Below, one piece after another: positions 6,301 to 13,575 of a DNA stretch of 24,037 nt. The stretch's first letter is position 1. Each line of letters starts with the position of its first letter. The position numbers and the translations under genes were made by a program. The DNA lies in assembly GCA_009778535.1 (NCBI GenBank), contig WRJP01000006.1, positions 1 to 24,037 of the forward strand. The letters are read 5' to 3'. Under the pieces are notes generated by a model. The model had not been told where the DNA came from and did not search any database. It saw only the letters and a list, made by a program, of their open reading frames with translations. Source of the DNA: Propionibacteriaceae bacterium. Lineage in GTDB: Bacteria > Actinomycetota > Actinomycetes > Propionibacteriales > Propionibacteriaceae.

Positions 6301-7932
6301 AGGGCCGACTCCGTCAGCAAGAAAAACTCCGAACAGCCCACGATCAGGAATAGTGCCGCCATTGGTAACCGCCAAACGCTGCGCTCCACGACGACCAGTG
6401 AGCAGATCATTTTCTTGATCCCAATTCAACCGTGGGCGCATAGTACCGAAATCGTCGCTGGGGTAGTGACCAGCGAGCATCTCCAACACTGAGTTGAGCA
6501 CCGGCCGAGTCAAGTCTTTGAAGTTGGCGCAGCGGCGAATCGTCTGCTCCAAGGCATCAACATGCCACGGATCCATGGCAACCATTGCGACGATCTGCTG
6601 AGCCAGCACATCCAAGGGGTTGGAAATGATTTTCAGTTCTTCTATGGCACCGGCCTTCATGCGCATAGTAACCACGGCAGTTTGTAAGAGGTCACCTTGG
6701 TACTTCGGGAAAAACATCCCATGTGAGACTGCTCCCACTTGATGCCCAGCTCTACCGATACGTTGCAGACCAGCAGCTACTGAGGGCGGTGATTCCACCT
6801 GAATCACTAGATCGATAGCGCCCATGTCGATTCCCAGCTCCAGGCTGGACGTCGAAACTACCGCCCGTAGTTGTCCAGATTTGAGACCTTCCTCGATTTC
6901 GCTGCGCTGCTCATAGCTGACCGAGCCGTGATGGGCGCGAACCCATTCGACGTCGGGTGCGATTCCAGTAAGCTGAGCAAGCTCATTGAGCCGCGACGTC
7001 ATCCGTTCGGCAAGTCCGCGAAAGTTTACGAAGATCAGCGTGGAACGATGTTGGCAGATTAGTTCAAAGATACGTTCTTCTGTTGCTGGCCAGATTGAAC
7101 CTTCACTGTAACGCTTGACCGGTTTTTCAGGCAGCGAGTCGGAATCGTTGACTGCGGTTTCTTGGGTTTGCGGGAGCGTGGGTTTTCCCATTTGCGGCAT
7201 GGGAACCACGACGTCCAACTGCCATTTCTTTTCCGCTGGTGGTGCCACTATTTCTACCGGATGTACCCCCGACAGAAAGTCGGCTACTGTCTGCAACGGG
7301 CGAACGGTGGCAGACAGCCCGATGCGCTGCACTGGACGTTCGGCCAATTCATCCAAACGTTCCAGACTCAACGCTAGGTGCGCGCCGCGTTTGGTGTTAG
7401 CGACTGCATGAATCTCATCAATGATTACAGTCTCAACTGATCCAAGGTTTTCACGAGCCGCTGAAGTCAACAGTAAATAGAACGACTCGGGAGTGGTTAT
7501 CAAGATATCGGGTGGCTCCCGAATAAAACGTCGGCGTTCTTCGGGTGGAGTATCGCCAGTGCGAACACCGATGCGGGTGGTCGCTATGGGTAGCCCCAAC
7601 GCCCGGGTCTGTGCAGTGACTCCATGCAGCGGTATCCGCAAGTTGCGCTCCACATCGACTGCTAACGCCTTCAGCGGCGAAATGTAGATCACCCGTACTT
7701 TGTGTTCGGTCGAAAGTTCAGACACTGGCACTGCGGCAGCGGCACGAAATTGTGAATCGATTGCCCAAAGAAACGCTGCGAGGGTCTTTCCCGAACCAGT
7801 GGGAGCGCTGACCAATACATTTAGTCCGGCACTGATACGCTCCCAGGCTTGGACTTGGGCAGGAGTAGGCGCTGCGAAACTTTCCTGGAACCAAGCCTTG
7901 GTTCCAGGGGTGAATCTGTCCAGCGCTTCCAT
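3349..7932 (-). CDS. lhr: Lhr-type ATP-dependent superfamily 2 helicase (large helicase-related protein)
   Basis: DNA-repair helicase of about 1527 residues, the usual size of full-length actinobacterial Lhr. From the N terminus it shows the Q-motif region APTPAQVQAW, Walker A APTGSGKT, Walker B DEIH, motif III LSAT, motif V (STSSLELGIDMG) and motif VI (LQRIGRAGH). Winged-helix and Lhr-core regions follow, then a long C-terminal domain. Known Lhr proteins are 3'-5' translocases that unwind DNA/RNA hybrids. The ATG at 7932 is preferred to the TTG at 7962, since TAGGCT lies 7 nt upstream of it and no Shine-Dalgarno supports the TTG. Oddity: about 1,000 residues in, a winged-helix-like region carries an extra loop with a tandem 12-residue repeat (CQPQVG twice) encoded by palindromic repeat P1. 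A second loop, between the two RecA-like domains, holds a possible diverged copy. Confidence 0.95.
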   Translation of the reverse strand: MEALDRFTPGTKAWFQESFAAPTPAQVQAWERISAGLNVLVSAPTGSGKTLAAFLWAIDSQFRAAAAVPVSELSTEHKVRVIYISPLKALAVDVERNLRIPLHGVTAQTRALGLPIATTRIGVRTGDTPPEERRRFIREPPDILITTPESFYLLLTSAARENLGSVETVIIDEIHAVANTKRGAHLALSLERLDELAERPVQRIGLSATVRPLQTVADFLSGVHPVEIVAPPAEKKWQLDVVVPMPQMGKPTLPQTQETAVNDSDSLPEKPVKRYSEGSIWPATEERIFELICQHRSTLIFVNFRGLAERMTSRLNELAQLTGIAPDVEWVRAHHGSVSYEQRSEIEEGLKSGQLRAVVSTSSLELGIDMGAIDLVIQVESPPSVAAGLQRIGRAGHQVGAVSHGMFFPKYQGDLLQTAVVTMRMKAGAIEELKIISNPLDVLAQQIVAMVAMDPWHVDALEQTIRRCANFKDLTRPVLNSVLEMLAGHYPSDDFGTMRPRLNWDQENDLLTGRRGAQRLAVTNGGTIPDRGLFGVFLADGVGPGRRVGELDEEMVYETRIGDVFALGTSTWRVERITHDQVLVSPAPGEPARIPFWHGYGIGRPAELGQAIGEFTRKLESTDTEQARQDLIAAGLDVWATDNLLTYLAEEKQISGFLPTDRQIVLQRHRDEVGDWRLIVLSPFGDRVHAPWALLAAARLREQFKTDVKAMHGDDGIVFRIPDTAADWEASDWFELSDDALLEAIFPPPDDVLAAITEQLSGSALFTMMFRESANRALLLPKRRPNQRRALWQQRLQAVQLLEVANEYPSFPMIMEAVRECLNDVFDVPALTRVLAGVKTGEIKAVSVNLPQPSPFTSSLLMGYIMAFMYEYDAPLAERKAAALSLDPQLLAQLLGTVELPSLSELLDQTQLTRTALELQHLTDTRKAQDADELTDLLRWLGPLTTDELGARCRWPEAVPAWLTDLESQGRVFSHGDMWVERSDVDTSLERWVLRYARTHVPFTFTELATWLERVNFPTDCSCQPQVGEPPLIECQPQVGVSKPRGTDTASLHILLTDLVRARKLIEGEMRPPGWTYPQLGAIDTSSSVYVDPTVLQTLRRRSIAALRNQIEPVSPLGFARFLPSWHEFGERTGTAGVLRSIEQLAGVPIPASAWETFVLPSRVRDYHRSMLDGLLADGEICWQGNGMIGNGDCWISFHLRENVTQTLRSSNGEIGGELEREILGLLGSGARFSADIATQLDHSVSGVEAALWELAWAGLVSNDSFSGVRSFLQQGATAHQAKRTALSSRGGRQRLRLRRPLTGDLGRTGGRWWAMPQPDLDPTTRAVTTAELLLDRYPVLTRGAVIAEDIPGKFSGIYGVLSAAEEAGQLRRGYFIDGLGATQFAQAIVVDRLREIANQPQSELHAVTITACDPANPYGAALDWPSRHVGNPGRKPGALVVLVAGELVLYIERGGRTALTWSSDATVLAAAAASLRDSIRRVAMTDLTIEKVDGIPILEGNHPLAAALTQADFKMTPRGLTLRSAP
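4801..4877. repeat. Two tandem P1 palindromes inside the lhr coding sequence
   Basis: Unit 1 (4806-4840) has the same flanks as the intergenic copy at 95-129 (TCGATACA on the left, CACTCAATCAGC on the right). Its stem, however, is CCAACC/GGTTGG (4814-4819 and 4823-4828) around the same TGC loop. Unit 2 repeats the stem at 4850-4855 and 4859-4864, exactly 36 nt later, with shorter flank similarity (CAATCAG). The 36-nt period equals 12 codons, so lhr stays in frame and gains CQPQVGEPPLIE followed by CQPQVG. Confidence 0.8.
7185..7205. repeat. Inverted repeat in lhr, possible diverged P1 copy
   Basis: TTCCCAT (7185-7191) and ATGGGAA (7199-7205) form a perfect 7-bp stem around TTGCGGC. On the coding strand it encodes PQMGKP, reminiscent of PQVGEP in the tandem repeat, and it falls in a loop between the two helicase RecA domains. 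The stem is certain. Its relation to P1 is only suggestive. Confidence 0.35.
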
Positions 7933-7939
7933 GCTTTCA

Positions 7940-7945
7940 AGCCTA
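7940..7945 (-). promoter_or_regulatory. Candidate leaderless promoter -10 box of lhr
   Basis: Minus-strand TAGGCT, then TGAAAGC, then ATG at 7932. This is the same hexamer, at almost the same distance, as before metK and the gene at 10845-11438. It argues for the ATG start over the upstream TTG at 7962, because a transcript from this box would not contain the TTG. Confidence 0.45.
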
Positions 7946-8033
7946 GCGGCGTACACCGACAAAACTCTTGTGTTACAACCAGATTACGTGGTCTCAGCTA
8001 AGCTCTTAGTGAACGTAGTAGATAGAACAGGGC

Positions 8034-9428
8034 ATGGAAGCATCGATAAAGCAGTTGACGAGTGTGTTTGTCATGCTTTGGGATCAGTCATTTCGCATTT
8101 GGATTGGCGTGATTCCCAGGCTGCTCATGGTCTATGTTCCAGCGTGGGTCATCAGCAGGTTACTCGAAATGGCAGCCGCAGCTTTAGGGACATTGGTAAA
8201 GAGCGTTGAGTACGACTTTGAGACTGGCGACACATTCGATTATGAAACGACGGTTGTCGCAACCTGGAATCAGTGGGCTGCGGTCGTACTAGTTGCACTG
8301 AGCTTCCTGGTAATGCTGACTGGGATCATCATCTGCTGGCGGCTAATCAGCGATTTTCTGCAGGAAATTAGTGGGATAGTTGACAAGCACAGCCGCAGTC
8401 TTCCAGCAACTCTAGCTATCACGTTACTGCCGTTCTTGAGCATCTACTCAGTTTTCGACTACGTCGATGCGGCAGCAAACCGAGTACTGATGTACGGGGC
8501 GATGCTCGACAGTGATTTTGGCTCTATGGTGTTCATACCGCTGCGACCTAGTGATACCACCGCGACATTGACGGTAGTGGGTGTGATCGTAACCGCATTT
8601 GGACTGCGAGCAGCCGCTGAAAGATTAGCTGAACGCATGCGCCATGGTGCAATGGTGTTCGGGATAATTGCAGCGATCTTGGAAGCGTTCTACCTGTTCA
8701 CGCTGTTTGTAGTGGGACGACTATTGCTGCTGCGTTTCACCAGATGGCTAGCAGGACTTCAGGTCGCGTTATGGGTCGAAGATGGGATCGAACAGCTGAG
8801 TGCGCCGCTGCGCTGGCTGGGTTGGTCGCTGCCGGACATCGTTTCGGCTATTGGGAACTGGTTCTCGCAAGTGGGTTGGCCGTTTGCGATCACAGCGTTG
8901 GTGGAACCGTTGCTGTGGCTGGCGTTGGCTGGCCTGGTACTCGCCGGTACTCAAGCAAAATCCTTGAGTCAACTTCTGGGTTCGGATTCGGTAGCTAGCC
9001 GAACCAAACCAAAGTGGCTGACGAATGCTATTGAAACTGTTAAGCGGCAAGAAGTAATGGCAGGCGAAGTACAGCATGCGTTTTTCGACAGCTTCAGCTC
9101 CAAATATCTCCCATTTTTCCAGCTGCTTGTAAGGTCGCTGCGCACAGGTGTCAGCTTTTTGGGAGCGTTCATTATCGGCTATGCCTTGATTGATTTTGTT
9201 CGTGATTGGGCACTGTATGGTTTACGCATTCTAATCGGGCCGTTGCCGTTGTCGCAGCAGGATTTCTGGCATGAGTTTGCTACTCTGGGCACGGATTCGT
9301 TCTTCATTACACTGCGACTTTGCTACCTAAGTGCAGCATTCATGCTGGGTTTCGCGGCGCTCACGAGCGCCCGGGAATCCGCAGAACACACTTCACTTAA
9401 CGAGAAAACTGCTGAGGTGGCAAAATGA
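8034..9428 (+). CDS. Polytopic membrane protein of unknown function
   Basis: 464 residues, family not recognised. Roughly eight hydrophobic segments are visible, near residues 20-45, 80-102, 125-145, 172-192, 205-232, 283-308, 370-392 and 425-447. An acidic stretch (YDFETGDTFDYE, about residues 62-73) lies in the first loop, and a basic loop (RTKPKWLTNAIETVKRQ) follows the sixth segment. The C-terminal tail is hydrophilic. No catalytic or transporter signature was seen. The gene is divergent from lhr. Its stop overlaps the next start by 4 bp (ATGA at 9425-9428), implying translational coupling with the two small anchored proteins downstream. I infer an envelope complex of the three products, with this protein as the membrane core. 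The ATG at 8034 has only a weak ribosome site (ACAGGG). Confidence 0.85.
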   Translation: MEASIKQLTSVFVMLWDQSFRIWIGVIPRLLMVYVPAWVISRLLEMAAAALGTLVKSVEYDFETGDTFDYETTVVATWNQWAAVVLVALSFLVMLTGIIICWRLISDFLQEISGIVDKHSRSLPATLAITLLPFLSIYSVFDYVDAAANRVLMYGAMLDSDFGSMVFIPLRPSDTTATLTVVGVIVTAFGLRAAAERLAERMRHGAMVFGIIAAILEAFYLFTLFVVGRLLLLRFTRWLAGLQVALWVEDGIEQLSAPLRWLGWSLPDIVSAIGNWFSQVGWPFAITALVEPLLWLALAGLVLAGTQAKSLSQLLGSDSVASRTKPKWLTNAIETVKRQEVMAGEVQHAFFDSFSSKYLPFFQLLVRSLRTGVSFLGAFIIGYALIDFVRDWALYGLRILIGPLPLSQQDFWHEFATLGTDSFFITLRLCYLSAAFMLGFAALTSARESAEHTSLNEKTAEVAK

Positions 9429-9985
9429 AACGGCTAACCGCGATCGGAATCATGCTGCTAGGCCTTGCGGTGGCAGCGGTCGTTTCATGGTCAGCTCCGC
9501 GAGAAACCAACGTTCAATTTGTCGATGCTAGTATCGGCGAACCAGTGGAGTTGGACGCTGCGCTTTCGGTTGTCCTCACCGACGTGGCATTGACAAATCA
9601 GCTGAGCGGGACTTACGAGCGACAAACTAGTCAGGTTTGGCTAGTTGCCTTTGTCGATGTTTTTGTGACCGGTACATCAACTAGTTCACCCAAGCTGGCG
9701 GTTACTTCAAAGGTTGGATTGTCTTTACCGGGAAGTATTGATCTTAAGCTGCCACGCTATCACGATCCGGGATTCGTTGCCCACTGCGCGGTACCGGTGC
9801 TTATGGATCCGGGAGCCTTGACGGGCGCCCGTGTCGAAATCACTGCGACGACTGGGCTGTTGCAAGGTTTTCACCGGACGGCTCGCATTGATTTAGGATT
9901 CACCGCTGCGCAGGTTGATGAACTGCTGGCCAAAAGGACAACTCCTGTTGAGATTACCAGCCCCGTTGTGGAGGTGATCAAATGA
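9425..9985 (+). CDS. Small membrane-anchored extracytoplasmic protein, unknown function
   Basis: 186 residues. KR at positions 2-3 precedes a hydrophobic segment (about residues 4-23, IGIMLLGLAVAAVVSW). This is a signal anchor, or a signal peptide with no lipobox. The rest is beta-rich, with SIGEPVELDAALSVVLTDV near the start and VAHCAVPVLMDPGALTGARV later. The first motif resembles TVGETVDLGPWELSVHRAW in the protein at 10845-11438, so I infer a shared fold, perhaps Ig-like (DUF4352-type), though no family match can be claimed. It is coupled to its neighbours by 4-bp ATGA overlaps at both ends, which argues for fixed stoichiometry within one operon. Confidence 0.85.
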   Translation: MKRLTAIGIMLLGLAVAAVVSWSAPRETNVQFVDASIGEPVELDAALSVVLTDVALTNQLSGTYERQTSQVWLVAFVDVFVTGTSTSSPKLAVTSKVGLSLPGSIDLKLPRYHDPGFVAHCAVPVLMDPGALTGARVEITATTGLLQGFHRTARIDLGFTAAQVDELLAKRTTPVEITSPVVEVIK

Positions 9986-10500
9986 GACGATGGTTTAAGA
10001 CTCTCGTGGTTTGCCTGGTGAGCTTATTGGCTCTGGGTGCAGCCAGCGGGTTTTGGTGGGTTTGGAATACTGAGCGCATGGAGCCTGGTTCTAGCGGTCA
10101 GTGGCTGACTGCCTCAAATGGTTTTCAATTTAGACTCGACGGTATGCATACTGTTTCGGAAATCCCTGGATATGGTGACCAAAAAACACCTGCTATGGCG
10201 GGTGCTACCTTCGTATCCGTCGATATTTCAGCCAGAGCCCCACATGGGGATGTTTCAAGTTTATGCAACCTGCGCTTAATCGGGACGGGTAATAATGTGT
10301 GGTGGGAGTATACGAACTCCCCTTTTTCGGCATATCAACTTTGCAGTAATGCCAAGGATGCGGCTGAAACAGACGCAGCGGCAATTGCTTCAGGTACGAT
10401 CCACTTTGAGGTACCCGATTCCTACTTGGAGCAAGTAATTGGGGTTGCGATCCAGCTAGGTAATAAAGGACTCGATCCTACTCCGATGTTGGTGCCCTGA
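9982..10500 (+). CDS. Small membrane-anchored extracytoplasmic protein, unknown function
   Basis: 172 residues, family not recognised. RRWFK at the N terminus is followed by a hydrophobic helix (about residues 7-27, LVVCLVSLLALGAASGFWWVW). The outer domain has short beta-like strands (GFQFRLDGMHTV, ATFVSVDISARAP, GTIHFEVPDSYLEQVIGVAI) and two cysteines (in SSLCNLRL and YQLCSN) that could form a disulfide. The pattern, ending in an FxVP-like strand, resembles DUF4352-like Ig folds. That is inference from layout only. It is the last gene of the three-gene operon, overlapping its predecessor by ATGA at 9982-9985. A hairpin begins at its stop codon. Confidence 0.83.
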   Translation: MRRWFKTLVVCLVSLLALGAASGFWWVWNTERMEPGSSGQWLTASNGFQFRLDGMHTVSEIPGYGDQKTPAMAGATFVSVDISARAPHGDVSSLCNLRLIGTGNNVWWEYTNSPFSAYQLCSNAKDAAETDAAAIASGTIHFEVPDSYLEQVIGVAIQLGNKGLDPTPMLVP

Positions 10501-10523
10501 GGTCTGTCATTCGCAGCAGACCT
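10500..10523 (+). terminator. Hairpin at the end of the 8034-10500 operon, possible terminator
   Basis: AGGTCTG (10500-10506) and CAGACCT (10517-10523) form a 7-bp stem with a 10-nt loop, starting at the last base of the stop codon. No U-run follows, so it may be a weak terminator or an mRNA 3' stabiliser. Confidence 0.35.
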
Positions 10524-10561
10524 CATGCTTTCCGTACTCTGGTAAGTGGTTCAACAAGTAT

Positions 10562-10586
10562 GTGTCTTTCGGGTCATGGATCCTGC
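10562..10586 (+). repeat. 25-bp direct repeat, copy 1
   Basis: Begins GTGTCTTTCGGGTCATGG and ends ATCCTGC. It is identical to 10787-10811, and weaker similarity extends about 17 bp upstream (AGTGGTT.AAC). Its 3' part is the left arm of a P2-like palindrome (10577-10614) with arms TCCTGCG/CGCAGGA and a longer centre. Confidence 0.65.
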
Positions 10587-10732
10587 GGCTCCGCTTCTCT
10601 CCGCGCAGGAGGACGAATTGGGGGCAGCATCGCTGTGACGAAAGAGGTTGGGGTCATCCGCATGGTGCTGCGGGCTGTCTGCTAATTAGATCGGCATCGC
10701 AAATCGGGATCCAGGACGCTTCCCATACTCTG

Positions 10733-10761
10733 GTCATCCCGCGTGTAAATCGCGGGATCCA
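10733..10761. repeat. 29-bp palindromic repeat P2, copy 2
   Basis: GTCATCCCGCGTG, then TAAAT, then CGCGGGATCCA. It differs at one base from 17852-17880 and at one base from the reverse complement of 1513-1541. Confidence 0.75.
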
Positions 10762-10786
10762 GTGCAAGTAGTGGTTAAACGAGAAC

Positions 10787-10811
10787 GTGTCTTTCGGGTC
10801 ATGGATCCTGC
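10787..10811 (+). repeat. 25-bp direct repeat, copy 2, leading into a damaged P2 palindrome
   Basis: Exact match to 10562-10586. The P2-like left arm TGGATCCTGCA continues through ATTGGCGTGTGGGA. The right arm is then lost, so this copy cannot form the full stem. Confidence 0.6.
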
Positions 10812-10844
10812 AATTGGCGTGTGGGAAAAAGAAATGGGGTTGAC

Positions 10845-11438
10845 TTACTCGGGTGGCGGTTCCAGCGGTATCAATAGCTCGAAGGGATGCATGGTGTTGT
10901 AATACCACTCCAGGGAATCGACACTGGAAAACAGATTTCCTCGCGACGACACTGGCAGTAAACCTAGTCTGAGCACATCACTATCACTGAAACCATCGTA
11001 AAAAGTTGCAACCAGTCGACATGGAATAGGTACAGCGGATGGGTTGAGGGCATCAGTGAGAGATAGCGGTTCATCCCAAGCACCAACATATAGCGATAAG
11101 TTCCTGGCATTTTGCTTGGTAACTGGATCCAGAACGATGATTGATGTTCTAAGGTAGTTGGGATGAGACTCACCGGTTTGGGTCGTATTACGGCACATTC
11201 CCAAGATGGTTGCGTCGAATTGCTTTTCGTCAAACCATTTTTCGGCAACCCAAGCCCGGTGTACTGACAGTTCCCACGGGCCTAAATCCACTGTTTCCCC
11301 CACCGTTGCCGTGCGGGTGACAAAACTAGCCTCGTTAAAACCACCTGCCGCTGCCAGCGTCGCTATGGCCAAGCCAACTACACCGATTCCGGCCAATAGC
11401 TTTGGCCAGAGTCGGCGCTTGGGAGTAGCAGCGTGCAT
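10845..11438 (-). CDS. Small membrane-anchored extracytoplasmic protein downstream of flotillin, unknown function
   Basis: 197 residues. The cytoplasmic N terminus is basic (TPKRRLWPK), followed by a hydrophobic anchor (about residues 13-32, LLAGIGVVGLAIATLAAAGG) and a beta-rich outer domain. TATVGETVDLGPWELSVHRA resembles SIGEPVELDAALSVVLTDV in the product of 9425-9985. Cysteines occur in GMCRNT and IPCRLV. The family is not recognised. It begins 25 bp after the flotillin stop on the same strand, so it is probably the third gene of an nfeD-flotillin operon. It also has its own candidate leaderless promoter, with TAGGCT 6 nt before the ATG. I infer that it serves the same membrane process as flotillin and as the convergent operon. 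Confidence 0.82.
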   Translation of the reverse strand: MHAATPKRRLWPKLLAGIGVVGLAIATLAAAGGFNEASFVTRTATVGETVDLGPWELSVHRAWVAEKWFDEKQFDATILGMCRNTTQTGESHPNYLRTSIIVLDPVTKQNARNLSLYVGAWDEPLSLTDALNPSAVPIPCRLVATFYDGFSDSDVLRLGLLPVSSRGNLFSSVDSLEWYYNTMHPFELLIPLEPPPE

Positions 11439-11444
11439 GGGAAA

Positions 11445-11450
11445 AGCCTA
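11445..11450 (-). promoter_or_regulatory. Candidate internal leaderless promoter -10 box
   Basis: Minus-strand TAGGCT, then TTTCCC, then the ATG at 11438. The preceding bases (GCGCACGG) resemble those before the metK box (AGTGACGG). It would allow expression of the last gene independent of nfeD-flotillin. Confidence 0.4.
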
Positions 11451-11463
11451 CCGTGCGCTCGCT

Positions 11464-12888
11464 TCACTCCTCGTCGATTGCAGCCGCTTTTTGCCCGGCT
11501 GCTTGCGGAACTGGAAGTGTTTGCTGCTGCGTTCGTCCAGTGGTGTAGCTTTTGATTAACTCAACCAGATCAATTCCCGAAAGATCTTTCAGCAGTGCCG
11601 GTACTTCGGCAGTGGTACGAGCGACTTTCTTGGAAAGATCAGATGCGCCATCAGTGGAAACGACGGTCAAGTTGTCGATGGCAGCCATCGGAGTAGCGAT
11701 TTCCTTCGCCATTTCCGGGAGGGCGCGGAAGGCCATTTCCAACACTGCGGCGTCGTTGTAATTACGGTACGCGGCAGCTTTCTTGTCCAGCACTTCGGCC
11801 TCTGCCGAACCCTTGGCTTTCGCCGCTGCGGCTTGAGCTTCACCTTCGGCACGCATAGCATCAGCTAAAGCGAGACGACGCGATTTTTCAGCCTCGGCAG
11901 CCAAAATGGTAGCTTGCTGCTGGGCGGCCGCTTCGGTCTCGATCTGATAGCGGCGGGCATCTGCTGGTTTGCGTACCTCGGCTGCCAGTTGCTTCTCACG
12001 CAGGAGGGCATCTTGTTCGGCCACTTTCTGCTGTTCGGTGACCAACATGCGTTGCTGATTTGCTTGCTCCAGCGGTCCAGAGTTCGCCGCTTGCGCCGAA
12101 GCTTTATCAGTGACAGATTGAATTTCGGCTCGTTTCAGCGAAAGGTCGCGTTGCGCTTCAGCAATCGCTTGATCGGCTTGAGCTTTGGCCTGCTCGGCAG
12201 CTTTGCGGCTGTCGGCTTCAGCGATTTCAGCCCGCTGCCGAATGAATGCTTGCTCTGGACGTCCGAGATCGCGCAGGTAGGTGCCGTCTTCAGCGTCCTG
12301 AATTTCCTGAATCTGGAAGGTGTCGATGATCAGCCCCTGCCCGGAAAGCGACGATTCAGAAGTCTCCGCAACCTGCTTGGCAAATTCGGCGCGGTCAGAG
12401 ACGATCTTGTCCACATCCATCGAGCCGATGATTGAACGCAGCGAGCCGGTCAAGACCTCTTTGGTGAAGTACTCTACTGAGGTCTGCTGCGCTACGAAAC
12501 GCTGGGCAGCAGCTCGGATGGCCTCGTCGGTTCCCCCAACCTTCACAATCGCCACACCCTTAGCATTCAGCTTGATGCCTTTTTGGTTGTAGGCACCGTC
12601 AACGGAGACCTCGATACGGTGGCTTGACAGGTCGATAACTGACAACTGCTGAATCAAAGGGACGATGAAAGCGCCGCCGCCGCGCACCACCCGCTGTCCG
12701 GCAGCAGATGTGCCAGTTCCAGCCTCGATAGCTTTACGGTTTCCGCCTCCACCAGGGCCGGTGATCACGAAGGCTTCGTTGGGTTTGGCGACGCGATAGC
12801 GGGAGGCAATCATCCAAATGAGCAAAGCGATGACAATGACGATGCCAACCACTCCAGTGATCGGATTCTCAAAAATGAAATCAAACAT
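11464..12888 (-). CDS. Flotillin-like SPFH/band 7 membrane scaffold protein
   Basis: 474 residues, close to Bacillus FloT/YuaG in size and layout. An N-terminal hydrophobic segment (about residues 10-28) anchors it. The SPFH domain follows (RYRVAKPNEAFVITG, GGGAFIVPLIQQLSVIDLSS, LRSIIGSMDVDKIVSDRAEFAKQV). After it comes a long Ala/Glu/Gln-rich coiled coil (about 215-370, with EAEKSRRLALADAMRAEGEA) and the conserved flotillin end LPEMAKEIATPMAAIDNLTVV. Flotillins oligomerise at the inner membrane face and organise microdomains and secretion. It follows nfeD by 9 bp with the ribosome site AAAGGAAG, the classical partnership, and a small anchored protein follows it. Confidence 0.95.
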   Translation of the reverse strand: MFDFIFENPITGVVGIVIVIALLIWMIASRYRVAKPNEAFVITGPGGGGNRKAIEAGTGTSAAGQRVVRGGGAFIVPLIQQLSVIDLSSHRIEVSVDGAYNQKGIKLNAKGVAIVKVGGTDEAIRAAAQRFVAQQTSVEYFTKEVLTGSLRSIIGSMDVDKIVSDRAEFAKQVAETSESSLSGQGLIIDTFQIQEIQDAEDGTYLRDLGRPEQAFIRQRAEIAEADSRKAAEQAKAQADQAIAEAQRDLSLKRAEIQSVTDKASAQAANSGPLEQANQQRMLVTEQQKVAEQDALLREKQLAAEVRKPADARRYQIETEAAAQQQATILAAEAEKSRRLALADAMRAEGEAQAAAAKAKGSAEAEVLDKKAAAYRNYNDAAVLEMAFRALPEMAKEIATPMAAIDNLTVVSTDGASDLSKKVARTTAEVPALLKDLSGIDLVELIKSYTTGRTQQQTLPVPQAAGQKAAAIDEE

Positions 12889-12897
12889 GGCTTCCTT

Positions 12898-13377
12898 TCA
12901 GCGCAGATTCTCGACGCGCACGCAGGTTGGGGATTCGTAGTCGATCACCCGAACTGACGCACTGATAGCTATTGACTCGTCGGCGACTGCGTTCATTTGC
13001 ACAGTTTCGCCGCCGACAACCAGGTTTATTTGACCAAAGGCTCCCGGTTCAATCGGTACGACGACCGAACCCATAGTTCCGATCATGGCGCGCAGGGGGG
13101 TGGTTTCGGCCATGCCTACTTTGCGCAGTTTGTAAAGCAGGACGCTGGTTCCGCCGGTCACCGCTAGTGCAGAGATGATGCCAGCAGTGATCCACAGCCA
13201 CTGCGGCGCACTGAAGCCTTGCATCGTGCCGCCGACGAAACAGAAAACAGCGACACCGGCGCAAAGTCCGGTGAAAGAGAGCCATTCGCTGTCAGGTAAC
13301 TCCAAAACGCCGTCAAAGAGCAGCGACGCAGCAGCTATTACTACAGCGATAACGCCGATAATAAATAGTGTCGCCAT
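12898..13377 (-). CDS. NfeD-like membrane protein, flotillin partner
   Basis: 159 residues. Three hydrophobic segments (about residues 3-22, 33-52 and 60-82) are followed by a C-terminal OB-fold-like domain, from about residue 95. There MIGTMGSVVVPIEPGAFGQINLVVGGE and VRVIDYESPTCVRVENL fit the NfeD/YuaF pattern of G..G.....P.G.v. and ..V....G..l.V. NfeD OB domains are thought to act with SPFH proteins in membrane organisation. It is the first gene of the nfeD-flotillin pair, 9 bp apart. This is the short NfeD type, without the ClpP-like protease domain. The start ATG at 13377 has AGGCAGG upstream. The gene is divergent from the one at 13576. Confidence 0.87.
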   Translation of the reverse strand: MATLFIIGVIAVVIAAASLLFDGVLELPDSEWLSFTGLCAGVAVFCFVGGTMQGFSAPQWLWITAGIISALAVTGGTSVLLYKLRKVGMAETTPLRAMIGTMGSVVVPIEPGAFGQINLVVGGETVQMNAVADESIAISASVRVIDYESPTCVRVENLR

Positions 13378-13575
13378 GTGAGCCTGCCTGCTAACTTAGT
13401 CGTTACTTCACTCTATCGCTTGACGCAAGGCTGGTCACTTCTTGGTGAACGCAACGACAAACTCGTTTTTTACGAACCAGCTGTGGCTGACAACGACAAG
13501 CGGAAAAGAACACAAACATGCCGGTCTTGGCAAGGTTCGGTAAAGTTGTCCGGGCAAAAGTAGTTGTTTGGAGAA

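Larger units (their letters stand above)
10524..10844. other. Gene-free spacer between convergent operons, filled with dispersed repeats
   Basis: No supported gene. It contains one near-perfect 29-bp palindrome P2 (10733-10761) and two degenerate relatives starting TGGATCCTGC (10577-10614 and 10802-10824). An exact 25-bp direct repeat is at 10562-10586 and 10787-10811, and ATACTCTGGTCATCC-like phrases also occur. The spacer separates the tail ends of the 8034-10500 and 13377-10845 operons. Confidence 0.65.
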
